Of a stretch of DNA of 64,000 nucleotides, positions 32,624 to 43,497 are shown one piece after another. Positions within the stretch are counted from its first letter, which is position 1, and each line of letters starts with the position of its first letter. Below the pieces are notes generated by a model that saw nothing but the letters and a program-made list of their open reading frames with translations, was not told the DNA's origin and ran no database searches. This stretch comes from Tricholoma matsutake (taxonomy: Eukaryota > Basidiomycota > Agaricomycetes > Agaricales > Tricholomataceae), in the NCBI GenBank assembly GCA_026075535.2, contig AP026548.1, forward strand, positions 4,464,001-4,528,000, read 5' to 3'. The translations under genes were made by a program, and so were the position numbers.

Positions 32624-32876
32624 CTGCCCCCGCATTTTGCGTGGGGCAGTTTTTTTCATTTTTTATTTATGGTAATACCTTCCCCCTTGCCCGCGTTTTA
32701 TGTGGGTGAGGGGTTTTTCTTTCTTTTTCTTTATAATTGTAGTGCTCCCCTCCCGTCAAATGTGAGGGGAGATTAGTTTTATATGTATATATTTGTAGGA
32801 CTCCCCCTCACACCTTGTGTGGGGGAGGTTTTTTTTATGTAATTAATGGCGTATCCCTCACATCCAATGTGAGGGA
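32624..32876. repeat. Ladder of five C/G-stem hairpins in Z copy 2
   Basis: Hairpins at 32624-32649, 32682-32713, 32745-32771, 32801-32827 and 32854-32876, roughly one per 50-60 bp and separated by T/A-rich DNA. Stems pair C-rich left arms with G-rich right arms (for example CTCCCCCTCACA/TGTGGGGGAG). Mismatches are often G-T-compatible or CpG transitions. Confidence 0.8.
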
Positions 32877-32981
32877 TGTAGTTAATACATTTTATTTGAT
32901 CTTAATTGTGAGTTTCAAGAGAGAAATACCTAAGTTTGAGTTTGAGGGTATAAATACATTTTTATATTGGCAGCTAATAAT

Positions 32982-33066
32982 TCTCCTGTGGCTCAACTGG
33001 TTAAGCACTTGTTTGGTTTGTCATGTGATTCTTGATCATGAGTTCTAGAGTTCAATCCCTGCTCTG
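32982..33066 (+). repeat. tRNA-like segment at right end of Z copy 2
   Basis: CTGTGGCTCAACTGGTTAAGCAC (A box/D arm) and AGAGTTCAATCCCTGCTCT (B box/T arm) are spaced by an enlarged variable part. Nearly identical to 13567-13650. Confidence 0.55.
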
Positions 33067-33269
33067 ACCAAGTTTATTTTGTAGGTACTTTGTGAAATTC
33101 ATGAAGTCTGAAGCACTTGAAACTCGTAAGATCAAATTGACTTTCCATTATGGTATGACTTTAGGGTACTGAGTCCCACTAGATTCCTGGTGAGTCCCAC
33201 TGGAGTCCTGGTGAGTCCCACTGGATTCCTCCAGGACTCTGTGGGGGAGTGTAAAGTTCAGCATACATC

Positions 33270-35710
33270 CCGACCCTATGGGCCCACAACACAGGGAACC
33301 ACACAAGGGTCAACAATGTCTTCTGCACCAAAGACCTCATGAATGTGATCATCAAATGCAATACAGATGATGCTTCATGACCAGTCAAGATGACCCATTA
33401 CCCTATCATCACACTCCTTGACATCCATGCAACTAGAGCAGCCTGGGAACCCAGACAGAACTTCAGACTAATGGATTGGATTGAGCTGATAAAAACTCTA
33501 AAAATAAACCTGACTAACATCCCCACACCCACAGAGATCGAAAACATCCAAGACTTCAACCCGTCACTAAACAATTTAAACCAAGCAATTCAAGATGCAA
33601 TAGCAAAACATGTCAAAGTAACAAAACCAAGCCCATACTCCAAGAGATGGTGGATGACAGAGTTAGCTGACAAAAAGAAAGCAATGCGACGACTAGGAGG
33701 AAAGTCAAAGTACCACAGAACAAACCCACAATACCCCATCCATGAGAAATACTAACAGCAGAGAAATCACTACTCAGAGATGATGCAGACAGCCAAGGCC
33801 GAGGAATGGCTAGAGGGCGTAGATGAAATGAGCATCTGGCAGGCAAGTAGTTAGTGACCTCACTGGCAACTGATGCAGGAAAAGCAAAAATCCCAACGAT
33901 AAAAGTCAAAGACCCAGCAATGAAACAGGTAATCAGGGGAGCTGTGGACAACAAAAGCAAAGGCCAGCTATTTTGCGAGACCTTCTTCCCACCCCTGAAC
34001 CCATATTTAGAACCTGTACCTTGAGACTTCCACTACCCACTCCCATGTTGGAACTTCAAGAACATCACAGACGACCAAATCCACCATGCTATAAAAAGTT
34101 GAAACTCTACAAAGCCAGCAAGAAGGGATCAGTACCAAACTCAGTTCTAATAAATGCTAGAGAATAACTCATTCCTTTTCTCAGTCCACTCTATCATGCC
34201 ACTAACACATCCACAGGAATTGGCATGCACAGAAACCCTAATTCTCAAAGAACAGGGCAAACCAGACTATACATCTCCATTGGCATGGTGCCCAATCATG
34301 CTATCAGATGGCATCGCCAAGTTACTCAACAGCTGTCAGGCAAAAGACATAACTACCCTTATGAAAATGATTAAGGATGTGTGGCATAAAGGTCAGATGG
34401 CTTCAGTTCTCTTCCTCGATGTCAAAGGCACCTTCCCAAGTGTAGACATCAACTGACTCATTCACAACATGAGGAAACAAGGAATTCCAAAGGAATACAC
34501 AGAATGGATTAGAAGACGACTGGAGAATTGACAAACTACAATATCATTTGATGACTACCAGACAGAAGACTTCGAAGTACTGAATGGGCTCGACCAAGGA
34601 GACCCATACTCAGGCATTTCATACCTTATTTACAATGCTGACCTGCTAAAAATCCCAGTTCTCAGAACAGGAGAATGGATACTACTCTTCACTGACAACG
34701 CAGTGATCATAGTCTGTGGCAAAAACTTCAATGAAACACATGACAAGCTATGAGACATCATGAACCATGTGGGAGGAGTTTTCAAATGGGCCAAAACACA
34801 TAATTGTGAATTCAGAATTGAGAAGTTCCAACTACTCAATGCAATGAAAAAACAAATCCCAAACCCAGTCAACCCTAGAAAAAGAATTCTGACACCAAGA
34901 CAAGCACTAATACTAGGTAACCAGTGTATACAGTCAAAGGATACAGCACACTTCCTGGGCATAATAGTGGACAACAAACTGAATGGGAAGGCACAGTGTG
35001 CAACTGCCCTTGCCAAAGGGCAAGACTGGCTCATTCAATTCAGATGTTTGGCCCACACATCAAGTGGAATAAATCCAAAACACATATGACAGTTATACCT
35101 CTCCATTGCAGTCCCTCAAATGTTATATGCAGCTGATATATTTCTCACCCCACAGCAGAACATAGGTAAAAGAGCAAAGTATGGATGCACTAACCAAGCA
35201 GCAGTCAACAAACTTGCAACGATTCAGAGATGGGCTGCTATCATAATAATGGGTGCCATGAAAACAACTGCCATGGATGTTCTGGAAGTTATGGCCAACC
35301 CACTCCCATTTCACTTACTTGTTGATAAATACTGACACCGAGCAGCCATATGCCTAGCAAGCTTACCAAGCTCTCACCCTCTACACAAACCGGTCACAAA
35401 TGCAGCAAACAGATTGGTCAAACGACACCCAACACCTTTACATGACCTCATGCACAGATACAGTATCCAACCACAAAAAATCGAAACAATCACAGCTGTA
35501 TGTTTTGACACAGGATGGAAGCCAGGACTAACCATGGAGATAATAACTGATACTGATAAAGCAATAGAAAGTATACAGAATGACAACCCAGACATGAAAG
35601 TCTTCATGGACAGCTCAGGGATGGAAGGCAAAATAGGAGTGGCAGCAGTTCTATACAGAAACAGAACCCTCAAGACCAAGTTGAGGTACCAGCTTGGATT
35701 GCAGCACCAC
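33270..35710 (+). pseudogene. LINE ORF2, endonuclease end and reverse transcriptase
   Basis: Begins PTLWAHNTGNHTRVNNVFCT (endonuclease C-terminus) and RWWMTELADKKKAMRRLGGK. The RT blocks are SPLAWCPIMLSDGIAKLLNS, ASVLFLDVKGTFPSVDIN (catalytic block A), QGIPKEYTEWIRRRLEN, VLNGLDQGDPYSGISYLIYN, and the FADD-type motif changed to FTDN (34687-34698). The downstream thumb region and the first RNase H Asp (VFMDSSGMEGKIGVAAVLYR) follow. The frame ends at GLQHH, where the chromovirus was inserted. About ten internal stops, mostly TGA. Confidence 0.8.
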
Positions 35711-36313
35711 TGTAAGGGGAACACCTTACAAGCCCCTACAATGGTTGGCGCACATTTGCAAACATTTCCGCACACCCACAAACATTTGCGCAACAAGGCA
35801 CCTTTTCACACACTGAGGTGCCTTTTGCGCCAACCATCTACAAACATTCTGATATGTCAATCCATCAGCACCTATTGTACTCTCACCATTCTCAAAGTCA
35901 ATACCCTGTGCAAACCATTGTCGCAGTTTGTGCCTTTGCGCAATCGTTGTGCCTGCGGAAATGATCAAGGATGTCTTCGCATGCCCATCACCAATCATGG
36001 CCTGATGCAGACACCACTTACTGAGTATGGCCTGATGTGGACACTATCACTGATTGATGGCCATCTCCCCAAATGGGAACACGACCCTGGATCTGAATTA
36101 GTGCTAGAATGGAAGGGGCTCCAAGTATTTTAGAATGTTGCATGCCTTCCATATATATACTTCGGCCTTGCACTGGACTCCTTAGAGTTTTCTCTTTGGT
36201 TTTCCCTTGCAAGGTATGGGTCTTTCCTTGTTCAATAGTTATTGAATCTAAACTTTGGTTTTACCTTGCAAGTATCAAGTTCTTAGGACTCTGATCATAA
36301 GGTTGCCCTTACA
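35711..36313 (+). repeat. Chromovirus 5' LTR
   Basis: 603 bp. A TATATATA box lies at about 36151-36158. AGAGTTTT at 36184-36191, about 30 nt downstream where transcription probably starts, is complementary to AAAACTCT at 36318-36325 just after the LTR. The 3' copy is 536 bp and lacks part of 35870-35950. Confidence 0.9.
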
Positions 36314-36480
36314 GAATAAAACTCTCTCTTTAGTGGACTGAAGGTAGTAGGTTACCACAGCCAGCGACTTAGTTTATGAAAATTTTGCACATTTTTGCGC
36401 CTGCTTCGTGACTTCGGAAAGCTTTGCTATCATCCCTCCACTCGACTCTTCCGCCCCTTTACACAACTATCAACCTTCCC

Positions 36481-39400
36481 ATGGAGACAGACAATGAGGA
36501 CCACCTCCAGCACATTGAAGCGAGCATTGCAGGCCTTGTACAGACTATGGCGGTATTTGCACAATGAGAGGCAGACCACAAAGAGCCACAGGTGCTTCCG
36601 AGCATCTCCAACCCCACAGACCTAGGGTCTCTGGGCCCAGTAGTTCATGAAATCCATTGCGAAACATTGTTGCAAGATTACTGCCCCAAGCCTGCAAACC
36701 CTGCAGATTTTTTGGGTGATCATTCACAGGGACAAGTGTTCCTGAATTCATGCGCACTCTATTTTGCCCTCGCTCCTCATCAATTTGCGGATGAGCATGC
36801 ACAGATTATGTGGGCCCTCTCATTCATGAAGGGTGGACAAGCCGCATGGTTTGTGGATCGTCTGATGCGCAACTACCAACTAAGCAGAAGACTCCCCTAC
36901 ACCTCCTACTCCAATTTTGCAGATGAATTTGCAAACAAGTTCTGTCCAAAGAACGAGATCCAATCTTTGCAGACCGAGCTCGAGACTGTGAAGTACTTCC
37001 AAGGTACACAAACTGTTGATGAGTACGTCAATGACTTTTGCGAACTGGTAGAGCGAGCGCAGTACTTCGAGGGCTCCCATATCATCCTCAAATTCCGACA
37101 AGGTCTAAACGCGAAGATCCAAGACCATGTCACCTGTCTCACCACTGGACGACCTTCAGATAACACCCTCAAGCAGTGGTACAATGCTGCTATTGTCTGC
37201 GACGAAAATCGCATTGTGAATGAGGCTTTTCGCATGTCTTCGCAAATGGCCTCACGATCCGAAACCAGCTCGCAGCCAGAGAACATGTTTCACAAGCTCG
37301 TTCCTACCATGGCATGGCCCCTCCCCCCGATTTTGCACACAACTGCCCCATTGTGATACACACCTTCGGCGCAAAGTGTCTCCGTGCCCACTAAACCAAA
37401 GGATGGATCTGCGCTCGTCTGCTTTTGTTGTGGAGAATCTAGTCATACATGACCCGAATGCCCAAGATGGTTTGACATTCAGTACATGGATGGCAAAGAG
37501 CACCATGATTTTGCGCAGGAGGAATTCACAGCGCTGGATGTGAATGACACAAACAAGAGGAACGAGGAGCCTGTTGTAGAAGTAAAGGAGAATTTTCGCA
37601 GTGACAACGAGTGAGCAGTATGCCACTGTTGTCTGCGAAAAATCATTTTGCAGTGTTGTCAGTAGATGAAGTGTATAAATCAAATTCTATTTCATCGACT
37701 GATCTCTCTGTGAATGATGCGCAAGCCGTACTAACCCCTCCCTATCCTCGTTCGCATTTTTGTAAGTGCCCTAAATGGGAGAAACGACTCCCCAACCACT
37801 ATGTCATAGCAGCGACCCCAAGCCCCCACTCATTTGAGCTCAAAGTATTGCTGCAAACCACCGATACCGGCACTGTGCACACGACCAAGGCGCTACTTGA
37901 TTGTGGCGCCACCGGCCTTTTCGTCAGTTCTGATTTTGTTGTGCGAAATCACCTTGCAACAAAAGTGCTCAGCTGACCCATCCCTGTGTTCAATGTTGAT
38001 GGCTCAGCAAATGAAGCAGGCGATATCTCAGAAGTTGTAGAGGTCCTACTATGATTTTGTGACCACTCTGAATGTGCGATGTTTGCAGTGACTGGCATCG
38101 GCAAGCAAGATGTTATTCTCGGCCTCACCTTGCTCTGCAAGCATAATCCTGAGGTGGACTGGCAGACTAATGAGGTCAAAATGAGTCGATGCCCAAATCA
38201 CTGCTGCACCTGTCAGAATGAGATGAATGAAGAGTGCAAAAGTGCTTTTTGGGAAATTGCTAGCATTTGTACCTGTCATGCGGGTCCCATGCCTACCCCT
38301 GATGTCAAGATGGAGGACATCCCGGACCTTCCACAACTGGTGAACAATGATAATGATGATGAAGACCATGACAAACCACCTCTTTTGAGCGAAAATGCAG
38401 TCAAAGAGGGAGATTGCATCTTTGTCGCTACCATTCCCTGCAAAGCAGAATTTGTTCGCGCCACATCCAACATTTCACAATGGCTAGCAGAGGCCTTCCA
38501 TAAGAATGTGCAACCAAAGTCCTTTCATGAATCCATCCCTGCGCACTTCTATGAGGTTGAGGACCTATTCGCAAAGTCTTCATTTGACTGCTTGCCTGAC
38601 TGAAAGGTATGGGATCATGTGATTGAACTCATCCCTGGTGTGAAGGCTGCTAGCTGCAAGGTCTACCCCCTTGCGCCCAACAAGCAGGCTGAGATGGACA
38701 AATTCATCCAGGAGAACCTAGCCACTGGCCACATTTGCCCCTCGAAGTCACTGATGGCATCCCCCGTCTTCTTTATCAAGAAGAAGGATGGATCCCTCTG
38801 GCTTGTACAAGATTATCGTGCTCTCAATGCCCTCATGATCAAAAACTGATATCCGCTACCACTGATTTCGGAACTGGTAAATCAACTACGAGGCGTGAAA
38901 TACTTTACAAAACTCAATGTGCGATGGGGGTACAACAATGTGCACATGAAAAGGGGCAACGAATGGAAAGCCGCTTTTCGCACGAATCATGGGCTTTTTG
39001 AACCCTTGGTGATGTTTTTCAGACTCACAAACTCCCCTTCCACATTCCAAACAATGATGAATGACATTTTTCAGGATCTCATTATGGAAGGAGTGGTCTG
39101 TGTCTACCTGGATGGCATCCTCATCTTTACAAAATTGATTGATGAACATCAGCGCATTACGTGCCTTGTCCTGGAGCGCCTTCGTGCGCACAAGTTGTTT
39201 CTGTGACATGACAAGTGCAAGTTCGAGCAAACAACGATCGAGTACCTCGGACTCATCATATCTGAGGGCGAAATTCATATGGATCCCATCAAGGTAGCGG
39301 GAGTCACCGAATGGCCCACCCCCAAAATGCGCAAGGAGGTACAGTCATTCCTGGGGTTCACAAATTTCTATCGGTGCTTCATCAAAGACTTTTCACATCA

Positions 39401-41530
39401 TGTGAAACCCCTCTTTGAGCTCACAAAGAAGAAGTGCAAATGGGAATGGGGACCTTCGGAACAAGGCGCCTTTGACAAAATCAAGAATCGGGTCACATCC
39501 TCCCCTATTCTCCATTTCGCTGATGACACCAAAGCATTTTGCATCGAGGCGGACAGTTCAGACTATGTGACCAGCTCAGTGCTGTCGCAGCAATTGGCTG
39601 ATGATCTCAAATGGCACCCTATCATGTTCTACTCAAAATCACTCAATGTGGTCGAACGAAATTACGAGATCCATGACAAGGAGATGCTAGCAGTGATGAG
39701 ATCATTAAAGGAATGGAGGCATTTCCTTGAAGGTGCGCAGCACAAGATAGAGATCTGGACTGACCACAAACATCTGGAGTACTTCATGACCACAAAAAAG
39801 CTAAATCGCAGACAAGCTCGCTGGTCGCTCTATCTTTTGCAGTTTGACTTCATCATGCACCACCGTCCTGGAAAGAGTATGGGTAAGTGCAATGCGCTTT
39901 TGTGATGAGCCGATCATGCGAATGGCATGGATGATAATTGCAACACTACCCTGCTCCGCCCCGAATTCTTTGCGATTTGCGCACTTGAAGGGGTGACAAT
40001 TGAAGGAGTGGAGCAAAATATATTGCACAAAGTGTGAAAGGGGGTTTGGGATGGAAAGACCAAAGATGCGGTGGTACTAGCGATGAAGGAGTTGGATAGG
40101 GCCAAAGGCAAGACATTGCAAAGCTCGGAGTGGACAGAGGAGGATGGATTATGGAGGTTTTGTGATCACATTTATGTTCTGCTCATACCAGACTTGTGAC
40201 GCAGAATCACTGAACAGCATCATGACTCCAAGGTTGGTGGACATGCGGGATGCTGGAAAACACTCAAACTCATCTCCCAGAATTACTGGTGGCCAAACAT
40301 GTTGTGCTTTGTCGGTCAGTACTGTAAGGCCTGTGATCTATGTCTTCGCATGAAGGCGCAGAAATGCTGACCTTTCAGTGAACTACACCCCCTCCCAATC
40401 CCCAAAAATTGCTGGGATGTGGTAAGTGTTGATTTCATCACCGAACTTCCAGACTCCCATGGCTTCGATGCGACGATGGTGGTGGTAGACTTGGTGAGCA
40501 AGCACAGCCATTTCATACCCACTCACACCACTGTTATGGCGCTGGGATCAGCACGATTGTACTTGCAGAATGTGTGGAAGCTTCATGGCCTCCCGAAATC
40601 AATGCTCTTGGATCGGGGACTGCAGTTCATAGCATGATTCATGCATGAATTGTATTGCTTGTTGGGGATCACCATTTCGGCATCCACAGTGTATCACCCA
40701 CAGTCCGATGGGCAGACCAAATGAGTCACTCAGGAGCTCGAGCAGTACATCTGCATTTTTGTGAATGAGCGCCAAAATGATTGGGACACTCTGCTCCCAT
40801 TCGCATACAATAACCATGTCCACTCATCCACCCAGCACTCCCCCTTCTTCATTGACACTGGCAGACATCCACGGATGGGTTTTGAGCCCAACCAATGACC
40901 CTCGAGGCTTGAGGCAGTCAATGAGTTTGCAGATCAGATGAAGTCCATGTTGGAGGAGGCTCATGCCGCCCTTGCAAAATCAAAGGATGATATGGTGAGT
41001 ACTATAACCAACAACAAATCCCCGCACCAATTTTTGCAATCGGTGAAAAGGTCTTCCTGGATGCTTTGGATATCAGCACAACTAGACCCACGAAGAAATT
41101 TGTGCACAGCCTCCTGGGGCCATACCCAGTCATTTGTCCTGTTGGCTCGCATGCATATCGCCTCCAACTGCCACCATCAATGGCTCGAATACATATGGTG
41201 TTCCACGTCATCAAGCTCATGCCCATGCCAATGGACCCAATTGAAGGTCACCATGCAAAACCACCACCGCCCCCCAAGATCATAGGAGGAGAGGAGGTAT
41301 GAGGTGGATGAGGTGCTGGACAGCAGGATGAAGGGTGTTGTAGTATCTGGTCAGATGGAAAGGTTATGGGCACAAAGAGAATTCATGGATTCCAGAGGAG
41401 GATCTCGATGCCACAAAACTAATTGCGAACTTCTACAGGGCTCATCCGAGTGCCCCAAAACATGTTAATGCACTTACCTTTGGACAGATGGGATTCTGAC
41501 CATGATATCTGCACCGATGGAACTTTGCGC
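36481..41530 (+). pseudogene. Chromovirus gag-pol (decayed)
   Basis: ATG 36481 (METDNEDHLQHIEASIAGLV). The capsid region (FMKGGQAAWFVDRLMRN, FADEFANKFCPKNE) leads to a CCHC knuckle (CFCCGESSHT-stop-PECP, about 37420-37465), protease (LLDCGATGLFVSSD), RT (FFIKKKDGSLWLVQDYRALN; YLDD changed to YLDG at about 39104-39115), RNase H (FCIEADSSDYVTSSVLSQQL), integrase zinc motif and core (WDVVSVDFITELP), the GPYPVI/VFHVIKL module, and an intact-looking chromodomain (YLVRWKGYGHKENSWIPEED, about 41345-41440). At least ten TGA codons fall where the family has Arg. Chromodomains typically target integration to heterochromatin. Confidence 0.88.
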
Positions 41531-41561
41531 ATTGGGATGCTGCGCCTTAAGGGGGGGGTGA

Positions 41562-42097
41562 TGTAAGGGGAACACCTTACGAGCCCCTACAATGGTTGGT
41601 GCACATTTGCGAATGTTTCCACACACCAGCAAACGTTCACGCAACAAGGGGCCTTTTGTGCCAACCATCTACAAACATTCCGATATGTCAATCCATCAGC
41701 CCCTATTGTACTCTCACCATTCTTGCAGTCAATACCCTGTGGAAATGATTGAGGATGTCTTTGCATGCCCATTACCAATCATGGCCTGATGCGGACACCA
41801 CTTACCAAGTATGGCCTGATGCGGACACTATCACTGATTGATGGCCATCTCCCCAAATGGGAACATGACCCTGGATCTGAATTAGTGCTAGTATGGAAGG
41901 GGCTCCAAGTATTTTAGAATGTTGCATGCCTTCCATATATATACTTCGGCCTTGCACTGGACTCCTTAGAGTTTTCTCTTTGGTTTTCCCTTGCAAGGTA
42001 TGGGCCTTTCCTTGTTCAATAGTTATTGAATCTAAACTTTGGTTTTCCCTGGCAAGTATCAAGCTCTTAGGACTCTGACCATAAGGTTGCCCTTACA
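41562..42097 (+). repeat. Chromovirus 3' LTR
   Basis: 536 bp, same ends as the 5' LTR, with an internal deletion of about 65 bp near 41730-41740 relative to it. The two LTRs differ at scattered sites, many of them C/T or G/A, so the insertion is not very recent. Confidence 0.9.
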
Positions 42098-42102
42098 ACC
42101 AC

Positions 42103-42640
42103 CACACAGTATATGAGGGAGAAGGAGTGGGCATTATATTAGGTTCCAAGCTTATCTCCAATGAGTGGAACATATGGTCGGCTAATATCTACATTGACAA
42201 TTGCACTGCTATCATGGCCACACAACTAATGAAACCAAACCCTGGACATTACATCTTCAATGCACTCCATAGAAGCATAATGGCAATACAGAAAAAACAT
42301 CAGGGCATAAAAATCACAATCAAATGGGTACCAGGACACAAAGGAGTCAGGGGAAACAAACAAGCAGACAAAGAGGCAAAGAAAGCGACCACAGAAGGAA
42401 GCAGCGAGACACATAAGTTACCAAACTCCCTGAGGATGACCCTACCACACAGCAAATTGGCCATCAGATGGATGCACAACAAAAAACTTAAGTGACGCAC
42501 ACAAAAGGTTCATCCCCGAAAACACTACAAGTGCTATTCAGGTTTCTGGCAGAGATGAGAAGACTGCATGACACATTTGGGGAACTACCGGAAATGAGAG
42601 AGGAAGTGAGAGAAGAATGAGGGAGGAGATAGAAAATCAA
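42103..42640 (+). pseudogene. LINE ORF2, RNase H and C-terminus
   Basis: Continues the frame broken at 35710: TVYEGEGVGIILGSKLIS (Glu), ANIYIDNCTAIMATQL (Asp), WVPGHKGVRGNKQADKEAKK (His and Asp). The RNase H core is therefore complete. The cysteine-type C-terminal module usual in fungal LINEs seems deleted; only LFRFLAEMRRLHDTFGEL remains in another frame. The 3' UTR and A-run follow to 42842. Confidence 0.8.
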
Positions 42641-42855
42641 CCCAGACACACCACACCATACTTTACTTGACTCAGTACCACTTAATCCAGTGCCAATGGC
42701 ACTTTGAGGACCCTCTGGGCCCCTCCAAGCAGATGTCAAAGGAAAAACCACACAGTAGAACAATTTGGCAGTACATACCACAGTATATATTTAGTCTCTC
42801 ACATATGGTATGCCACAACCAAGAATAAATGGGGGAAAAAAAAAATTAGCTTTCC

Positions 42856-43060
42856 AGTTAGCGAGTGCACACAGCTCTGAAGAAGGGGGTGAAGGGATAT
42901 CTCCTGTCACATATTCATAGAGGCCATTTAGGGAGAGAGCAATAGTGATCTCCTCGCACCACTCTTTGTAGTTAGACTTTAATTTGTCAAGCTTTTCCCC
43001 CAAGTATTGGACAGACAATTCAATAGGGGAAATGGATGGGGGGGTGCTTTCAGTGGTCAT
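42856..43060 (-). pseudogene. Copia gag N-terminus
   Basis: ATG at 43060 (MTTESTPPSISPIELS), followed by LDKLKSNYKEWCEEITIALS and ELCALANWKAN. It then runs into the LINE 3' end. The continuation is at 27653 on the other side of the LINE. The SNYKEW-type block matches the N-terminal Gag of fungal copia elements. Confidence 0.85.
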
Positions 43061-43224
43061 GATTAGAATATTGGAAGGTACAGGATGAGGTGAGTGGCAA
43101 GTAGAGTGATGTCAAGAGAGACAAAGAGAAAGGAGACAGATAGGGGAGTCAGGGTGTGATCTGAGATCTAGATGATTGAACCGATCAAGGTGTGACGTAG
43201 ATGAAAGTTGAGTGGCTCATAACC

Positions 43225-43497
43225 TGTAGAAATTTAATCCTAGAATAGACAAGGCTAAACTAAGGTATGGTAAGTAACTCTAGTGAAGCAACAATCTAAG
43301 ATAATACTCACCTCAGTCCTTGTACAAGTAATTGAGGTGGCAGGTAATGTATCTAGCTGTATATATATGTTCTGTCAGACAAAGGGGGGGAATAAGAATG
43401 GGAAATGGGGTGTTTGTTCGTATGCATCAAAGGGTTGCACTAAAAATAGCACATGCATCAAAAAGTGATGCATCATTCCATGGTGTGTCTCTTAACA
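43225..43497 (-). repeat. Copia 5' LTR
   Basis: 273 bp on the minus strand, TGTTAAGAGACACACC...ATTAAATTTCTACA. Outer flank AGAAA (43498-43502) equals the flank of the 3' LTR at 9107-9111. GGTTATGAGCC directly after it is the candidate primer-binding site. Confidence 0.9.

Larger units (their letters stand above)
31070..33261 (-). mobile_element. Z element, copy 2 (2192 bp, without nested insertions)
   Basis: Exact 8-bp duplication CATACATC at 31062-31069 and 33262-33269. LINE ORF2 reads LPPYI on the left and YIPTLWAHNTGNH on the right, so the borders are certain. Left end GAGGTCTTCGTCCTCCCCCAC; right end, reverse-complemented, CTGAACTTTACACTCCCCCAC. The content is collinear, in reverse, with copy 1: tRNA-like segments at 31423-31495 and 32982-33066, palindrome plus intron-like units at 31728-31822 and 31994-32080, GAGCAACTGCTC-type hairpins near 32232-32268 and 32402-32429, and a five-hairpin ladder. 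No transposase or other protein is present, so it must be mobilised in trans. Confidence 0.85.
35711..42097 (+). mobile_element. Full-length chromovirus (Tf1/sushi-like gypsy), 6.4 kb
   Basis: LTRs TGTAAGGGGAACACC...TTGCCCTTACA are at 35711-36313 and 41562-42097, with exact 5-bp duplications ACCAC (35706-35710 and 42098-42102). A purine tract (AAGGGGGGGGTGA) touches the 3' LTR. It sits in the RNase H domain of the LINE, which rejoins in frame (GLQHH|HTVYEGE). Gag, protease, RT, RNase H, integrase and chromodomain are all recognisable. It is decayed mainly through TGA codons but keeps more CpG than the LINE around it. Confidence 0.93.
27654..42842 (+). mobile_element. Tad-type LINE with RNase H, interrupted by three insertions
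   Basis: Flanked by AAATTAGCTTTCC at 27641-27653 and 42843-42855, and ending in an A-run, as expected from target-primed reverse transcription. The target is copia gag, which rejoins as ...NWKAN|LHLAYAF. ORF1 has zinc knuckles. ORF2 has an endonuclease, reverse transcriptase and RNase H. Nested inside are MITE A (28217-29053), Z copy 2 (31070-33261) and a chromovirus (35711-42097). Without them it is about 5.8 kb, consistent with a full-length element. It is degenerate. Confidence 0.9.
9112..43497 (-). mobile_element. Copia retrotransposon split by nested insertions (34.4 kb span)
   Basis: The minus-strand 5' LTR is 43225-43497. The 3' LTR is in two pieces, 23303-23294 (first bases, TGTTGAGAGA) and 9438-9112 (remainder). 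AGAAA flanks both outer ends (9107-9111 and 43498-43502). Gag is split at 42856/27653 by a LINE, and the 3' LTR is split at about 9438/23294 by a Ngaro-like element. Subtracting both leaves about 5.3 kb, normal for copia. A purine tract (GTGAGGAGGAG) directly precedes the 3' LTR. GGTTATGAGCC, directly after the 5' LTR, is the candidate primer site. The element is CpG-poor and full of stops, so it is dead. Confidence 0.9.

Noticed and set aside
32982..33066. Functional tRNA gene
   Set aside because: A and B boxes are good, but the acceptor stem and the spacing do not give a proper cloverleaf; it occurs only within Z elements.
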